Below are positions 1 to 11,172 of a DNA stretch of 64,000 bases, one piece after another. Below the pieces are notes generated by a model, which was given only the letters and a program-made list of their open reading frames with translations, was not told the DNA's origin and did not search any database. Position 1 is the stretch's first letter, and the number at the start of each line of letters is the position of its first letter. Origin of the DNA: Ceratothoa steindachneri (Eukaryota; Arthropoda; Malacostraca; Isopoda; Cymothoidae); NCBI GenBank assembly GCA_963969495.1, contig OZ018331.1, positions 150,534,761 to 150,598,760 of the forward strand, given 5' to 3'. Position numbers and translations under genes: made by a program.

Positions 1-315
1 GGGATTCAGCACCCCGTCCGATCCCAGCTTAGCCTCTTCTTCTTCTTTCAGACAGCCTGTATTTCTCCCCTACTTCGTCGCTTTTCATACAACCACCTCA
101 ATTTTCTCTGGTCAGCCTCTAATTTCACAGGGTAGATGCTGACCTTCTTCTTAGCCAACCGTCCCGGATCGGGGCTGAAGGGGGAGGGGACAATGTTTCC
201 TAACCCCTGAGCTCCGGTCTGTGGTGGTTGGTTTTTAACAACCTGCTTCATCCCCACCCATACCTTCCTCAAATCCCTTTTCCTTTCCTCTTCACACTAT
301 CAATTTTACGCCGTG
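1..315 (+). repeat. LINE-A 5' UTR monomer (partial)
   Basis: The segment repeats the two tandem monomers at 13862-14525: the stretch starting CAGCACCCCGTCCG, the motif TCTAATTTCACAGGGTAGA, then GGATCGGGGCTGA and the closing TTTTACGCCGTG. In related retrotransposons such tandem 5' units carry the internal promoter. A promoter role here is inferred only. Confidence 0.75.
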
Positions 316-479
316 TTCAAGGTGGAGCCGCCATGCCGATGGACTGCCAGACCACCAGGCGGGAGGGGTGGTCCCGAATGGCGGCACCTGGCTCTACCAA
401 TCCTGTGCGCACTCATTGCAGTGCGGGCTACTGCGAGGGGTGATGAGCTATTGCATCCCGTGATACAAATAGGGTCACA

Positions 480-2790
480 ATGCTCAATGATGATAAAATT
501 CAAAATTTCCCCTTAATTCCCCCTGTGTCATCGACGGAGCCGCCCTCGGGCAGCTCCACCGAAAAAATGGAGCCCCCCCCTCCCTTTGTGCTTGCGCAGG
601 GGACCCTCCATATTTCTCTAACCGGAGAGGAGGTTTACTTCTCTCCTACGACTACGGGTGTAGGGGACTCCCCCTCACCCCCTTCTCTGGAGGTACTTTC
701 GGGCACCTCCCTTTTTCCAGCGGCAGTCCCTCCTTTTCTTTCTAAGGGGACTGCCAAGAAAGCCAGCAGGCAGCCCATTGCCGACCGATCCTCATTGAAG
801 CGGCTCGGTAGGGCAAACCCCCTTAGGGGGGAGAGGGAAGCCAGGCCCCTTCGGTCGCTTCCTTCAAAAGACCTGCTGGCAAGAATACTCAACCTTGCCA
901 GAGTTAATGCCTGTTCCTCCCCACACATGAATGGTGACTCTGCCAACGGGACCTGCGATGTCCTGGGAGGGGATGGCCAAGTGGAGGCCCCTCCTGTGCT
1001 AGACATGGTCCTTGAGGCAACCCAACCTCAGACGGTAAGGCCTTCCATGGGGTGGGGGGGGAATCCGGTCTCGGCGCCAAGCACCGAACCCGAATCCGGC
1101 CCTATGCAAGGTCCTCCTCAAACGGCTGGGGTCTCCGAGGCAGTACAAGGAGGGGAGGGATCTCCTCTGGATGATGCCCCTGTGACCACCAGGACCTTCT
1201 CCATCTCGGAGAAGGACCTAGCTGAGGCCGGTCCATCTGGCCTGGGGGCTCCTGCCGGCGGAGGGGAGAAGCGGGTTCATTCGCTGCCCTCCTCTCTCAA
1301 AAAGAAAAAGACGAAACAGACTCGAGGCTCCTCTCGATCCGCGGGGGCTGCGGGTACGGATGGGTCTGCTGCCACTTTGGCAAGCGACCAAGCCAAGATC
1401 GGCACATCCAGCCCCTCTACCCCCTCGTGTGCGGCGCCCCTGACTATGACTAAGACCAAAAATGCACAGGGCGGAGCCTTGATAACATCGGGGCTCCTCA
1501 TTCAGAGGTTACCTGGCGTTTTCGAGCCCGCTGGCTTCAAGCGCTTCTTCGTTATTCGCTCCACTGATGGCACCATGTTGTCCAAGGGCAACATGATCCA
1601 TCAGAGGAGAGGATTAGCTAGTGTAATTGGTAGAGAGCCGAAGGTGACCCGTTTCTCGGACGGGAGCCTTCTGGCGAATCCCGCCGAGGCGGCCAAGATA
1701 AGTGCTCTTCGGACACTTCATGGCACCCCGGTGAGTGTGACGCCACACTCTACCATGAACTTTGTGAAAGGAGTAGTTTATGCGAGGGAACTCGTTGACT
1801 ACTCCATTGAGGACATCACCCTAGAGCTGGCCGACCATGGGGCGGTCAAGGTCGAACGTATGATGAGAAAACAGGGAGGGGCCTCGAGACCCACCCCTAC
1901 ACTCTTCGTCACGTTCGACTGTGACAAGCTCCCTAAGTCGGTGCGTGCCGGTTGCTACAACTACCGCGTGAAGGCATTCTTTTCACTGCCGCGGCGGAGC
2001 TATTACTGTCACCGCTTCGGCCATCTGAATCGATCTTGTAGACGTGCAAAGTCGGGGTCACCCGAAGTCTGTGTAAATTGCTGCAAGGCCGCACACGATA
2101 AGTCTAAATCATGTGTGGCCAAGTGTGTCAATTGCGGAGAGCCGCACCCCGCTTCTTCGAAGCAATGTGGTACATATCTCCTCGAGAAAGAAATCCTGGC
2201 CGTTCAGGCCCAGGATCGACTCTCATTCCGCGAGGCAAAGGACTTGGTCCTGGCGCGCCCGGCTCTGCCGTGGACGTCATATGCTTCAATAGTTAGAAAG
2301 GCACCCTCTGGTCCTCGCCCATCCAGGCCAACGAGCACGGTTGTTTCCGCACCCATTCGGAGCCATTCTGCGGGCTCTACTCAACCCCGGCGCTCCCTGT
2401 GTAAAGCTGGCGGAAACAGGGTTCATACCCAGCCCCGGCTAAAACCATGGCTTCCCCCTCTTCCCCCAGCGTGACCATTTCCCGTAAGGCGTAACGGCCA
2501 CGCGCCTCCACCAAGTCGTTAGACTCACAGGAGGCAAGCCCCCTGTAGTTGGTCGCTAGGCCATCTTCCGGAGTACCTAAAGCTGTCCCTCGAAAAGAGG
2601 ACAGCAACAAAGGAGCTTCGGCTCCTTGGCCCACGCCTAGTGGTGGGTCGAGTGACTCGGAGACGGTGGTTCCTCGAAAAGAGGGCCACCCGCCTCCGAA
2701 GCCGCAACGCCCGCCTAAGGTTTCGAGGGGGAGGGAGGAAAAGACTCGCATGGCGAGCCCAACCTCCCCCAACCGCGTCTCCTCCGAGCA
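480..2790 (+). pseudogene. LINE-A copy 1 ORF1 (gag-like, zinc knuckles), frameshifted
   Basis: Open for 664 codons (480-2474), then out of frame. Compared with the complete copy, one base is missing near 2412 (GGCGGAAACAGGG against GGCGGCAAAAAGGG), which brings in a stop at 2472-2474. Further on, an AAA codon has become TAA (GCGTAACGG). About 130 bases of the ORF1 end are also deleted just before ORF2. The three cysteine/histidine zinc knuckles are present at about 2000-2170 (YYCHRFGHLNRSC, CVNCCKAAHDKSKSC, CVNCGEPHPASSKQC). The first knuckle has lost its first cysteine (SYYCHR instead of CYYCHR). The protein of such elements binds element RNA and carries it to the integration site. Confidence 0.85.
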
Positions 2791-5700
2791 GGGCCTGGAG
2801 GGCATATTTCTTCAATGGAATTGCCGTGGACTCCGAGCCAACTGGGAGGAGCTGCGGAGGCTCGTCTCGTCCATTATACCCCTCCTGGGGTATAAGGGTC
2901 TTGCGACCCCACCACCGCGGGATGGCCAGGCTGGGGGATGCGCGCTTTACACCTGGCATGATGTCTCCATTCTTCCTTTCACTTTAGATTCCTCCTTTCA
3001 GGCAGTGGCTGTGCAGCTGCACCTGGATAGGAGGTATACTATCATTTCTGCGTACATTCCACCGTCAGCTGACTTCGACGCGGGGGACTTCCGCCGCGTC
3101 GTGGCACGGTTGCCGAGGCCCTATCTCTTGCTTGGAGATCTGAACGGCAAGCATCCTCTCTGGGGAGATTACTCCATAAATCCCAGGGGACAAGTCAAGG
3201 CCGATCTGATCGAAGAGCTTAAGATAAGTGTCCTAAACGTGGATGAGTTTACGCATCACTGTCCGAGAACCGCTTCATTTTCTTGCCTTGACCTATCTTT
3301 GTGCTCTTCGGATGCACAGCCTGATTTTGATTGGGGGGTGGTCGATGACCTCCATGGTAGTGATCACTTTCCCATTGAAATATCATTTTCAGGGCAACTG
3401 CCGCCTGAGAGCCCACCTCGGTGCTGCTTGGCGCGGGCGCGGTGTCCTGCATTTCAGGAAATGACTGAATTCTCTATCTCAGTCCAGGAGTTTAGGTCGG
3501 TAGATGAGGCCGTTGAGTTCTTCTCCGGCAACCTCATCGCCGCGGGCCTGACTACTATTCCTAGAACACCTGGCCGTTTTGCACGCCGACCACTCCCATG
3601 GTGGTCGGCCGAGTGAGAGACGGCCCAGAAAAAGGAGAAGCGTTATGCCTACATGCGCTATAAGCGCCGCCCGAACGATTTCACTGTCGCTGAATTTCTT
3701 TGGGCTAGGGCTAGGTTCTGGTATATTTTGAAGCACGCTCGCCGCTCTTCTTGGCGGGCATACGTGTCTTCACTTAACGGGAAGACCCCTTTAGCTGATG
3801 TATGGAAGCGAGTCAATAGGATTCGGGGCAAGTTCTCGCAGGACCCCCCTCCCGTTCTCTAGGAGAATGGGACCGCAATCTCGGACCCCGCGTCCGTGGC
3901 GGAATCCTTCGCGACCGCATTCTCTAGCCGGGATGGTGCTCCGCCAGCATTCAATGCACGTCGTGATATCGCGGAAGGCTGCCGACTGGACTTTACCTCC
4001 AGAGGCGGAGAACCCTTCGTGCGCTTCTTGCTTCCTGCGCAGACACCGCCCATGGTCCGGACGATGTCCCGGACCATGGGCGGTGTCTTCTGCGAGGTAT
4101 GGCGTTTCTGTTAGATTCGTTCAACAGGATCTGAGTGGAGAGTCTCGTCCCAGATTCCTGGCGAATCGCTACTGTGCTCGCCTTTCGCAAACCGGGGAGA
4201 GATCACTCTACTCCGGCCGGTTTCCGCCCAATCTCTCTAACCTCTTGCGTGTGCAAGTTGATGGAGAAATTGTTAAATGTTAGATTAGCCTTTTTTTATG
4301 GTCAGCGGAGGCCATCTGTCTTCCGCACAGTGCGGCTTCCGCAAGTTCCACTTCACGTCGGATGCTCTGCTCCGACTTGAAAATGCCGTCTGCGAGGCTT
4401 TCCTTCGTAGACAGCACTACGCCACGGTGTTTTTCGATCTGGAGAAGGCCTATGCTCCCGCTTTGCGATACGGTATCATGGAGACTCTCCACACGATGGG
4501 GGCGAGGGGACGCCTCCCAATGTTTAGATCTGAATTTTTGCGAGATAGTCGATTCCGCGTACGGGTGGGGGGAGCCCTCTCCGGCCCAAAGGAGCAGGAA
4601 GAGGGTGTCACGCAGGAAAGTGTCCTCAGTTTCACACTCTTTGCCCTGAGCATCAACGGCATCACGTCGGTGCTGCCGGAAGATGTTCTCGCTACGCTCT
4701 ACGTGGACGACCTTTCGATCTCTCTAGGCGCGGCCCTGATGCTAACTCTGGAGCGTCGACTCCAACAGACATTGAACCGTGTCTCTCGCTATGCTGAAGC
4801 GCACAGGTTTCGATTTTCTTTGGCCAAGACTAAGGTGGTGCACTTCTGCCGCCATCCACGGCTCCACCCCAACCCAGATTTGTTTCTTAACCGGGTGCGT
4901 CTGGATGTGGTTGAATCGCACCGTTTACTTGTCTTGTATTCGACATACGCCTCACCTGGGAGGCTCATATTCGCAGCCTGGGGTCTCTTGTACCCACGCC
5001 ATGGATATTCTGCGTTCCGTGACGTTCAGCGCTTGGGGCTCTGATAGGGCTACTCCCCTACTTTTTTATCGATCCTTTGTTCGCTCGAAGCTCTACTACG
5101 GATGCGAGTTTTATGCATCGCAGCCGAGCGTTTATTGCGGAAGGTGGACTCGATCCACCACACCGGCCTTCGCCTTGCGACCGGTGCCTTCCGCACTTTC
5201 CCCATTGAGAGCCTGTTGGTCGATGCTGGGGAGATGCCACTCGCTCTGCGCCGCATGCAGTGCATCACTCGCCTGTACGCGCGAGCCCTGCGCCTCCCTC
5301 AGTCACCAACAGCTCTCACTGCATCCGCAGCTGATCTCGACGGTGCCGCCGAGAGACGCCAGCTATACCCTAAGCCCTTTGGGTTTAGGGCCAGGAAACT
5401 CCTTGGAGAGCTAGGTATAGCTCTTCGGCCGGTGGCACCCCTGGTTCTGCCCAGGGTGCCACCCTGGTGGGTCCTACATTTGGTTATTTGTCGCCACGCC
5501 TCTGCTCCCAAAGCTTGTACTGCGCTGGGAGTATTGCGTTCGACCTTTTTGGAGCGCACCCCGTGTCACGCTGGAACCGTGCCAGTGTATACGGATGGCT
5601 CCATGTCCCAAGAGGAGGTTGGCTTCCACGACGTATCCCCTCTGTTTGAAGTCAGCGGGGCTCTGCCAGGCGCGGCGTCCGTCTTCACGGCCGAACTTGT

Positions 5701-6409
5701 GGCAATACACCACTCGGTACGTAAGATCACGCCACGTGCCCGGCTCGGAGACCGGATTGTGATCTATAGCGACTCACAAAGCGCCCTGAGTGCTCTCGGG
5801 GCATTGGAATCTCCGCATCCCCCGTTTCGCGATATCCGTGACGCCATGGTTTTGGCGAGTCGGGCGGATGTTTAGATTATCTTCTGCTTGGTTCCTGGAC
5901 ATGTAGGAATTGCGGGGAATAAACGCGCCGATGAGGGCGCCTAAGAGTCCGCGAGGACTCTGCGACCGGACCAGCGTTTCGCTTTTCCTCACACCGACTA
6001 CATGGCAGGAATACGGGCAGCTTGGCAAAGAAGATGGGAGACGGTCGAAGGGAACTTAAAGTTGCGTGCCATTGCGCCGCGACTGTTCCCATGGACCTAA
6101 CCCCCAATGCCGCGACGGCTTCAGGTCGCTTTCTGTCGTCTCCGAATCGGACACACTCGTGTGACGCATCGCTATCTGATGGAGCGCTCGCCTGTGCCCT
6201 ATTGTGACGAGTGCGTCTTTCCCCAGACTGTTCGGCACATTCTTGTCGAATGTCCCAGTCTGGGCGATCTTCGCCCACGTTACCTGTCCCGGTACCTGGA
6301 TGGGCGGGGGTGCTACCGCCTGTCCCTTGTACTCGGGATGAGTGCGTGCATATTGACTGGTGGACTTGGTGACTTTTGGGGGGATTCCTGCCTTCTCCCT
6401 ATTATTTAA
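2790..6409 (+). pseudogene. LINE-A copy 1 ORF2 (endonuclease, RT, RNase H), dead
   Basis: Homologous to the intact ORF2 at 17035-20865 but closed by several stops and frameshifts, for example TGA at 3613-3615 and TAG at 3860. A deletion of about 45 bases near 2872 removes the endonuclease segment containing the catalytic FLQET motif. The RT motif LYVDDLSIS is kept near 4700, but PQGS of the preceding motif reads TQES. Around 4041-4088 the coding sequence is replaced by an inverted duplication. RNase H motifs YTDGS, TAELV and SDSQSA survive, but NERADEG reads NKRADEG, and stop codons follow. It ends in LLPII then TAA. Confidence 0.85.
4041..4088. repeat. Perfect 20-bp inverted repeat inside copy 1 ORF2
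   Basis: The arms 4041-4060 and 4069-4088 are exact reverse complements around an 8-base loop. The intact copy at the same place (about 18470-18530) has the left arm but not the right arm, so the right arm was copied from the left one after insertion. The match continues imperfectly beyond the arms. Confidence 0.9.
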
Positions 6410-6457
6410 CAAGTTTTTTTTTGTTTTGTTTTGTTCTTTTTTTCTTATAGGTTGCAT

Positions 6458-6495
6458 GCTCCTGCGCCAGGGGGACCTGCCCCCGACGCAGGAGC
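6458..6495 (+). other. Long hairpin in LINE-A 3' UTR
   Basis: GCTCCTGCG (6458-6466) pairs with CGCAGGAGC (6487-6495). Inside it, GGGGG (6470-6474) pairs with CCCCC (6480-6484) around ACCTG. Comparable hairpins with different arm sequences occur at the same place in other 3' ends (6972-6999 and around 29816). Confidence 0.7.
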
Positions 6496-6594
6496 TTGCT
6501 TACTACTCGTTTCCTTTTCCCTTTTTTTAATTTCTCGTGTTGTTTGGGTTGTTTTTGTTTGTTTTTATTGTGTTATTGCATTAGATTTTAAAGT

Positions 6595-6650
6595 AGCCTA
6601 GTACTAGGCAGTTTTTAATACGGCGACTAATGCCCAAGTAGGCAGTCGCC
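6595..6650 (+). other. LINE-A 3' terminal hairpins, copy 1
   Basis: AGCCTAG/CTAGGC (6595-6609) and GGCGACT (6622-6628) paired with AGTCGCC (6644-6650), followed by AGATGAGCTCTTTAAA. The same two hairpins end the other copies and probably form the RNA structure recognised by the element's reverse transcriptase. Confidence 0.75.
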
Positions 6651-6665
6651 AGATGAGCTCTTTAA

Positions 6666-7354
6666 AAAGAAAAAATATAAAAGAAGATAATAGGCTTCAG
6701 TCTTTTTAGACATCTGGACACTTGCTGGATGCTGCCAGAAGGGATTTCAAAAAAATCTGTTTGATTGCCTTGACGGTATTATTGTCTTAATGGGGCACAG
6801 CTTCATCTGATGGAGCGCTCCCTTGAACCTTTCTAGCAACTTTCCTTTCCTTAGATGCTAAGACGCTTTATGGTTATATGTAATAGTATAGTGTAGCTAC
6901 CACCTCTTCCAAGTCTTTGGGAAAGACTTTGGCTTAGTATTTAATTTTTAATCATTGTTTACATGTTTTATCCCCTGGATGGTGGGGCAGGCCACCATCT
7001 TGCACCTGTGCACGCTTTGTAGATAAACTCGTTGCTGGTTTCCTTTTCTTGTTGCTTTCTTTGTCCTTTTTTTGGCTGCCAGAGAAGTTAACAAAAACAA
7101 CCCTCATTTTTATGGGCTTGCCCTTAGCAGTTTTGAGCTGTGCCCTTTGTCAGTTTTTTTTTTTTTATACTCGTCTATAAGGGTATGTAATAGATTATAA
7201 CATTTTGAAAACAATCAATACTCTTGAGAATTAAAAACTGATGCCTTTAATATTCAAGTGAAAAATCTGAACAGCCAAAAGGAGAGCACTTCATTGTCAA
7301 AACATGAGTGATTTTATAGATATGTAAATAATCATAAGTAATTAGAATTAGTGC
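6666..7354 (+). other. Intergenic or intronic stretch with LINE-A 3' scraps
   Basis: No gene. A short match to ORF2 (CTGATGGAGCGCTC, about 6808-6830) and a hairpin GATGGTGG/CCACCATC (6972-6999) followed by CTTTCTTTGTCC-like 3' UTR sequence suggest an old 3' fragment of the LINE-A family. The rest is AT-rich and unassigned. Confidence 0.4.
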
Positions 7355-7890
7355 ATCCATCGGGGCCCCTTCAGAATGCCGAGGGTGTGCTTAGTGATGA
7401 TTCAGATCATGTGAAGATATTAACTGAATATTTTTACAAAGATGCACATAAATGACCCAACTATACACAATAATAAATCTTAATGAAGAATATACTTTCA
7501 AATTTTGATATAACCGAAAATGAAATTATATTAAAAAAATGAGCACCAGGTCCCAATAAAATAAATTGAATCCACCTTAATATGTTAGAAAGTTAATTAT
7601 TAAAAGCCTTTTGTATAATTTTCCAAAAATTCATTAGTGAAGAAATAGTTGCTGATGAGTTAAAATAAGTAAATGTGACACCAATTTAAAAAAAAAGAAA
7701 GAATAAAGGTATCCTGGAAACTTTGGGCCATTTCCTTTACTTCTATCATAGATAAGCTTGCAGCACTGCTTTCAACATATAAAATGCTTTTGGTTCCTCT
7801 GGGATCTGTTCTCAAAGCCTTGCTTTTTTTTTTTAGTATAAATAAACAATCTTGATGTGGACTTGTGTAAAATTTCAAAATTTGATGATA
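7355..7890 (+). pseudogene. CR1-like LINE reverse transcriptase fragment, degenerate
   Basis: Translating all three + frames gives pieces typical of CR1-group elements: IGPLQNAEGVLSDDSD, then a segment with ENEII and APGPNK, then a stretch close to the usual ANVTPIFKKGKK and FRPISLTS block, and LAALLS-like residues. Many stops and frame changes separate them. A second CR1-like element lies at 44690-45985. Too short to say whether it is the same family. Confidence 0.55.
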
Positions 7891-7959
7891 CAAAACTTAT
7901 ACTAGGGCAAAATGCCAATAACTGAAAAGACAGTTGAGTGGGTTAATTTTCCCTCAAAA

Positions 7960-9410
7960 GAAGACCAGGGGTTCCTCTACTTCTCTTTTGACTGATGACT
8001 AGACCAAAACTGGCACATTCAGCCACAAGGCACTCTTAGTTGGGAAGACCAAGATGAAATTGTAGTTTGGGTGAGTGGAACCTTGATGATGTCATGTCCT
8101 TTCATCAATAGACATGCATTTTTGAACCTGCTGGCCTCAAATGCTTCCTAGTTATTTGCTCCACTAATGGCAATATGTTGGCCTAAGGTCACCTGTTTCT
8201 CAGATGGGAGCCTTCTAGTAAATGCAGCAGACCCTTCCCATGCCACCATTATTAGTGCTTTGTGGAGGTGATCATGCACTCTACCATGATTTTGTGGATT
8301 GGTTCATGAGATAACTGAAAGCCTACTCCTTAAAAAATCATCGAGGGGCAGTCAAGGTTGAACTTGTGATTAGAAAACAGGGGGTGGGCTTTGACACCCA
8401 TTCATACATTTGATCATTACAGGACCCATGAATCTGCATACCAGTTGGTATCTCTACTGCATCAAGGCATTCTTGCCACTGCTTTGGCCATGAATCATTC
8501 ATATAGGTATGCAAAGTCAGGCTTGCCCAAATCTGTGTGCCAATTGCTCCAAGGCAGTACACAAGTCCTTATTGCGTACAGTCAAGTATGTGAATTATGG
8601 AGGGTCACTGTACCGAATGCCAAGGCATGGCTGTGTTTTTTAAACTAGCCACCCTGTCTGGTCAGAATGAATAGTTGTGTAGTAATCAGTCATTTTCAAG
8701 TGGATATAATACAACTTCTCCCAGTGTGGGACCTACCAACTTGGATGCCATTTGCATGGTTACCTGGGCCCACTCACTATCACAGGTTTAGTGGGGTGCT
8801 CTAAAATTCCCACAGCATTTAACAGCCTCCCTCCACTGAAACCTGGTCCCTCATGACAGTCACAAAAGGCACAGCCTCACTTAATTGTGGTAATGTTGAT
8901 GGGTTTTACCACACAGGCTGTAGGTCCTGTCCATTCAGGCTCCAGACACTCTTTTTGAGACGCTAAGTTCTTTGTCCTGCTGCACCCTCTGCTTTTCCAG
9001 GCCTATCAGCCTGGTATCTTGCGCACCCATTCAGAACTGTTCTGGAGCTTCTCTCTTCCCACCCCCTCCCTGTGGTTTTCCTATTAGAGCTAGCTACTCC
9101 ACGGGCTCATGCCCATGCTACAGGAGGAGGAATTCCTATGGACTCATGGCTGAGAGGATCTGCAGAGGTCTATGTCTCCTGTGTGCGTGCCCTTGTCCAC
9201 CCTCCTGGACTATAAAGATTTTGCAACCCTAGCAACACAGGGTGGGGGCCAAGAAGGAGGAGTCTCCATTTTCTATGCACTTTGTATACCTCCTTATTGT
9301 TGGTGGTAGTGCAGCTACACACAGGTAAAAGGTATACTTTTATCTCTGTCTAAATTCTGCCATGAATCAACTTTGATGCTAAATATGGGACTTCTGCTGC
9401 CTTGCAGCAT
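7960..9410 (+). mobile_element. Very degenerate LINE-A-like copy
   Basis: Scattered matches to LINE-A ORF1 and the start of ORF2 appear in order: the ACTGGCACATTCAG stretch, GGCCTCAAATGCTTCCTAG (ORF1), a GCACTCTACCATGA match, zinc-knuckle remnants near 8490, then AGGTATACTTTTATCTCTGTC and CTTTGATGCTAA matching the endonuclease. No frame stays open. This is the oldest-looking copy in the window and has the same orientation as the others. Confidence 0.6.
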
Positions 9411-10310
9411 GAATGTAGAGCCCCTTTCTCGTACAGTTGCTGAGTTTGGACAATCAAAATTTCACCCATGAAATACAAAAAGAATGACAAATGTTTGCTC
9501 AAATTGTACTACCTACAAAAACAAATACAACTATACATAATGAATTCCATGCAAAAATCACAATCTCATTCATTGTAAAATAAAAATTCAGACAATATAT
9601 AGAATAAAAATGCATTCACTATCAATTTCCAATCTGATCTAACAATTGTGCTTCCCCCAAAATGGTCTACTTAAAGTAATCTTTGAATATATATATTTTT
9701 TCATTGCTAATCACAAGACTACAAATGGAGATGTAATTTCTCACCCTTATATGCTGAAATTAACAAGGTAGCAATTCACTTAAACATAACCTCTCCATCC
9801 CCATTCAGAACTAGTTTAAAAGTAAATTGAAATTAAATCTGAATCTTGTCTCGTTTCTTTTATTTATCAGGGTTTTTTTCCCCTTTGCATCTTTCATATC
9901 CTTTTATTTCACAAAATTTAAAGAAAATGCCCAATGAGAGTTCTTTTAAGTTATTTTATGAATGTTTTAATACAATACATTATCTTACATGATATTTAGG
10001 AATGTCATGTAAATTTCTAGTCTAGTTTATAAAGAAATTGTTATCGCTACACAAATGAAAAAAATGTAATTTCATATTTCACTTTTAATTAACATTTTCT
10101 CACACCATTATGCGGAGAATTAAGTGGATATTATTTTGTTTACAAATTTTCAATACAGATAAAAAAGAGTTAGATGTGTTTACAAAAAGTAAAGGTATTG
10201 AGTTAATCTCTGGTATTTTCTTCTATATTCTGTATCAACAGCTTTTGTCCTATTCAGTTTCTCATCCAAGTTTTCTATTTTGTAAGAGACATGTCCTTGA
10301 CTTTGTTTAG
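9411..10310. other. AT-rich intronic DNA upstream of the first visible loqs exon
   Basis: No gene, repeat or RNA feature recognised. It ends in the acceptor of the exon at 10311. Confidence 0.5.
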
Positions 10311-10451
10311 ATCGCACAGAAGTTAGCAGCGAGATATGCTGGACTGAAGGACTCCAAGGTAATGACTCTGTCTACGAGCGACTCACGCAAAGTCAGTCAG
10401 TTTCACAAGAACCTCAAACAGGATATAGGCCCGAAACTTCGGGAATTACAG
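10311..10451 (+). CDS. loqs: Loquacious/TARBP2-like dsRNA-binding protein, third-from-last coding exon
   Basis: This 141-base exon is open in phase 0 at both ends and encodes 47 residues starting IAQKLAARYAGLKDS and containing SDSRKVSQFHKNLK. It is preceded by a pyrimidine-rich tract ending TTTGTTTAG and followed by the donor GTTAGC. From knowledge of the family, the segment matches the linker between the second and third double-stranded-RNA-binding domains of insect Loquacious, where a YGELKD...KVSQFHK motif is found. Loquacious and vertebrate TARBP2/PRKRA are cytoplasmic partners of Dicer in microRNA and siRNA processing. The exons encoding the first two dsRBDs are not seen and should lie upstream of the window, since none was found at 1-10310. 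The ORF is too short and lacks a start codon, so the call rests on splice sites, phase and alignment with the two later exons. Confidence 0.85.
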
Positions 10452-10720
10452 GTTAGCTCTAGATTTGATCAACTGAGTCATGTACTACATTTTGTCAACT
10501 TCTGACCTAGGACCTCCTATCAATCTATTGGAATTTTTCCTTCCTGGGAGGAGAGGGATCTCCATAGCAGTGCAGGATCTTTGTCTGATCATTCTTTTGG
10601 TGACCCTTGCCAACTGAGATCCACCTTTTTTACTTTCCAACCACATTTGAGGTTGACAAGTTCTCATAGATATAGTTCCTGCCATTCTTTATCCTTGCTT
10701 CACTTTAATTTGCTCATTTT

Positions 10721-10864
10721 CTTTAACAGCAGCCACCTCTATTGGTCAACATATTTTATTTTTCCTTCATATTGAATACCTTTGTTGTCATAGACCTTTA
10801 ACAGCAGCCATCCCGGTTGGTTAACATATTTCCTTGATACTGAATACCCTTGTTGTCTTAGACC
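10721..10864. repeat. Two-copy tandem duplication, unit about 75 bp
   Basis: CTTTAACAGCAGCCA begins at 10721 and again at 10796, and both units continue through TTGGT(C/T)AACATAT, ACTGAATACC or its variant, and TTGTTGTC(A/T)TAGAC. The second unit is shorter by several bases. Confidence 0.8.
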
Positions 10865-11172
10865 TTGAGTCTCAGAAAATCATACTCTAGAAATAATCCA
10901 CTTTATCATCCAAAAATAACTAAATACAATTGAATGAAAACTAGTGTGTTGGGAGAGGGTTTGGATAGCGAGATTATGCAGTGGATGCAGATTACATACT
11001 CATTGACCCTAAAGTTATAAAGGTTAGCCCAACTGGTACTGCCCTCACTAACAATTTAGAATATTTTGCCATATCTAAGGCTATGCTTATTTTAACTTTG
11101 TCCTTGTCTCCTTACCATTTTTAATATTTTGCATGCAGTATTAGTGAATATTAATATTTCTCAGTACTATTA

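Larger units (their letters stand above)
1..6665 (+). mobile_element. LINE-A copy 1, broken non-LTR retrotransposon
   Basis: This is a nearly full-structure copy of the family represented by the complete element at 13862-21060. It has one 5' UTR monomer (1-315, probably cut by the window edge) ending in the family motif TTTTACGCCGTG, an untranslated leader to 479, ORF1, ORF2, a 3' UTR with a long hairpin (6458-6495) and the terminal hairpins 6595-6650. It ends GAGCTCTTTAAAAAG. Both ORFs are disrupted, so it is dead. Its strand matches loqs. Confidence 0.9.

Noticed and set aside
306..1501. Medium open frames on the minus strand across the LINE-A ORF1 regions (also 14516-15684)
   Set aside because: They are antisense shadows of GC-rich, low-complexity ORF1 sequence. 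They shift from copy to copy and show no recognised domain.
6666..10310. An earlier loqs exon encoding part of dsRBD1 or dsRBD2
   Set aside because: No open, splice-bounded segment resembling a dsRBD was found. The long frames there are LINE remnants or chance.
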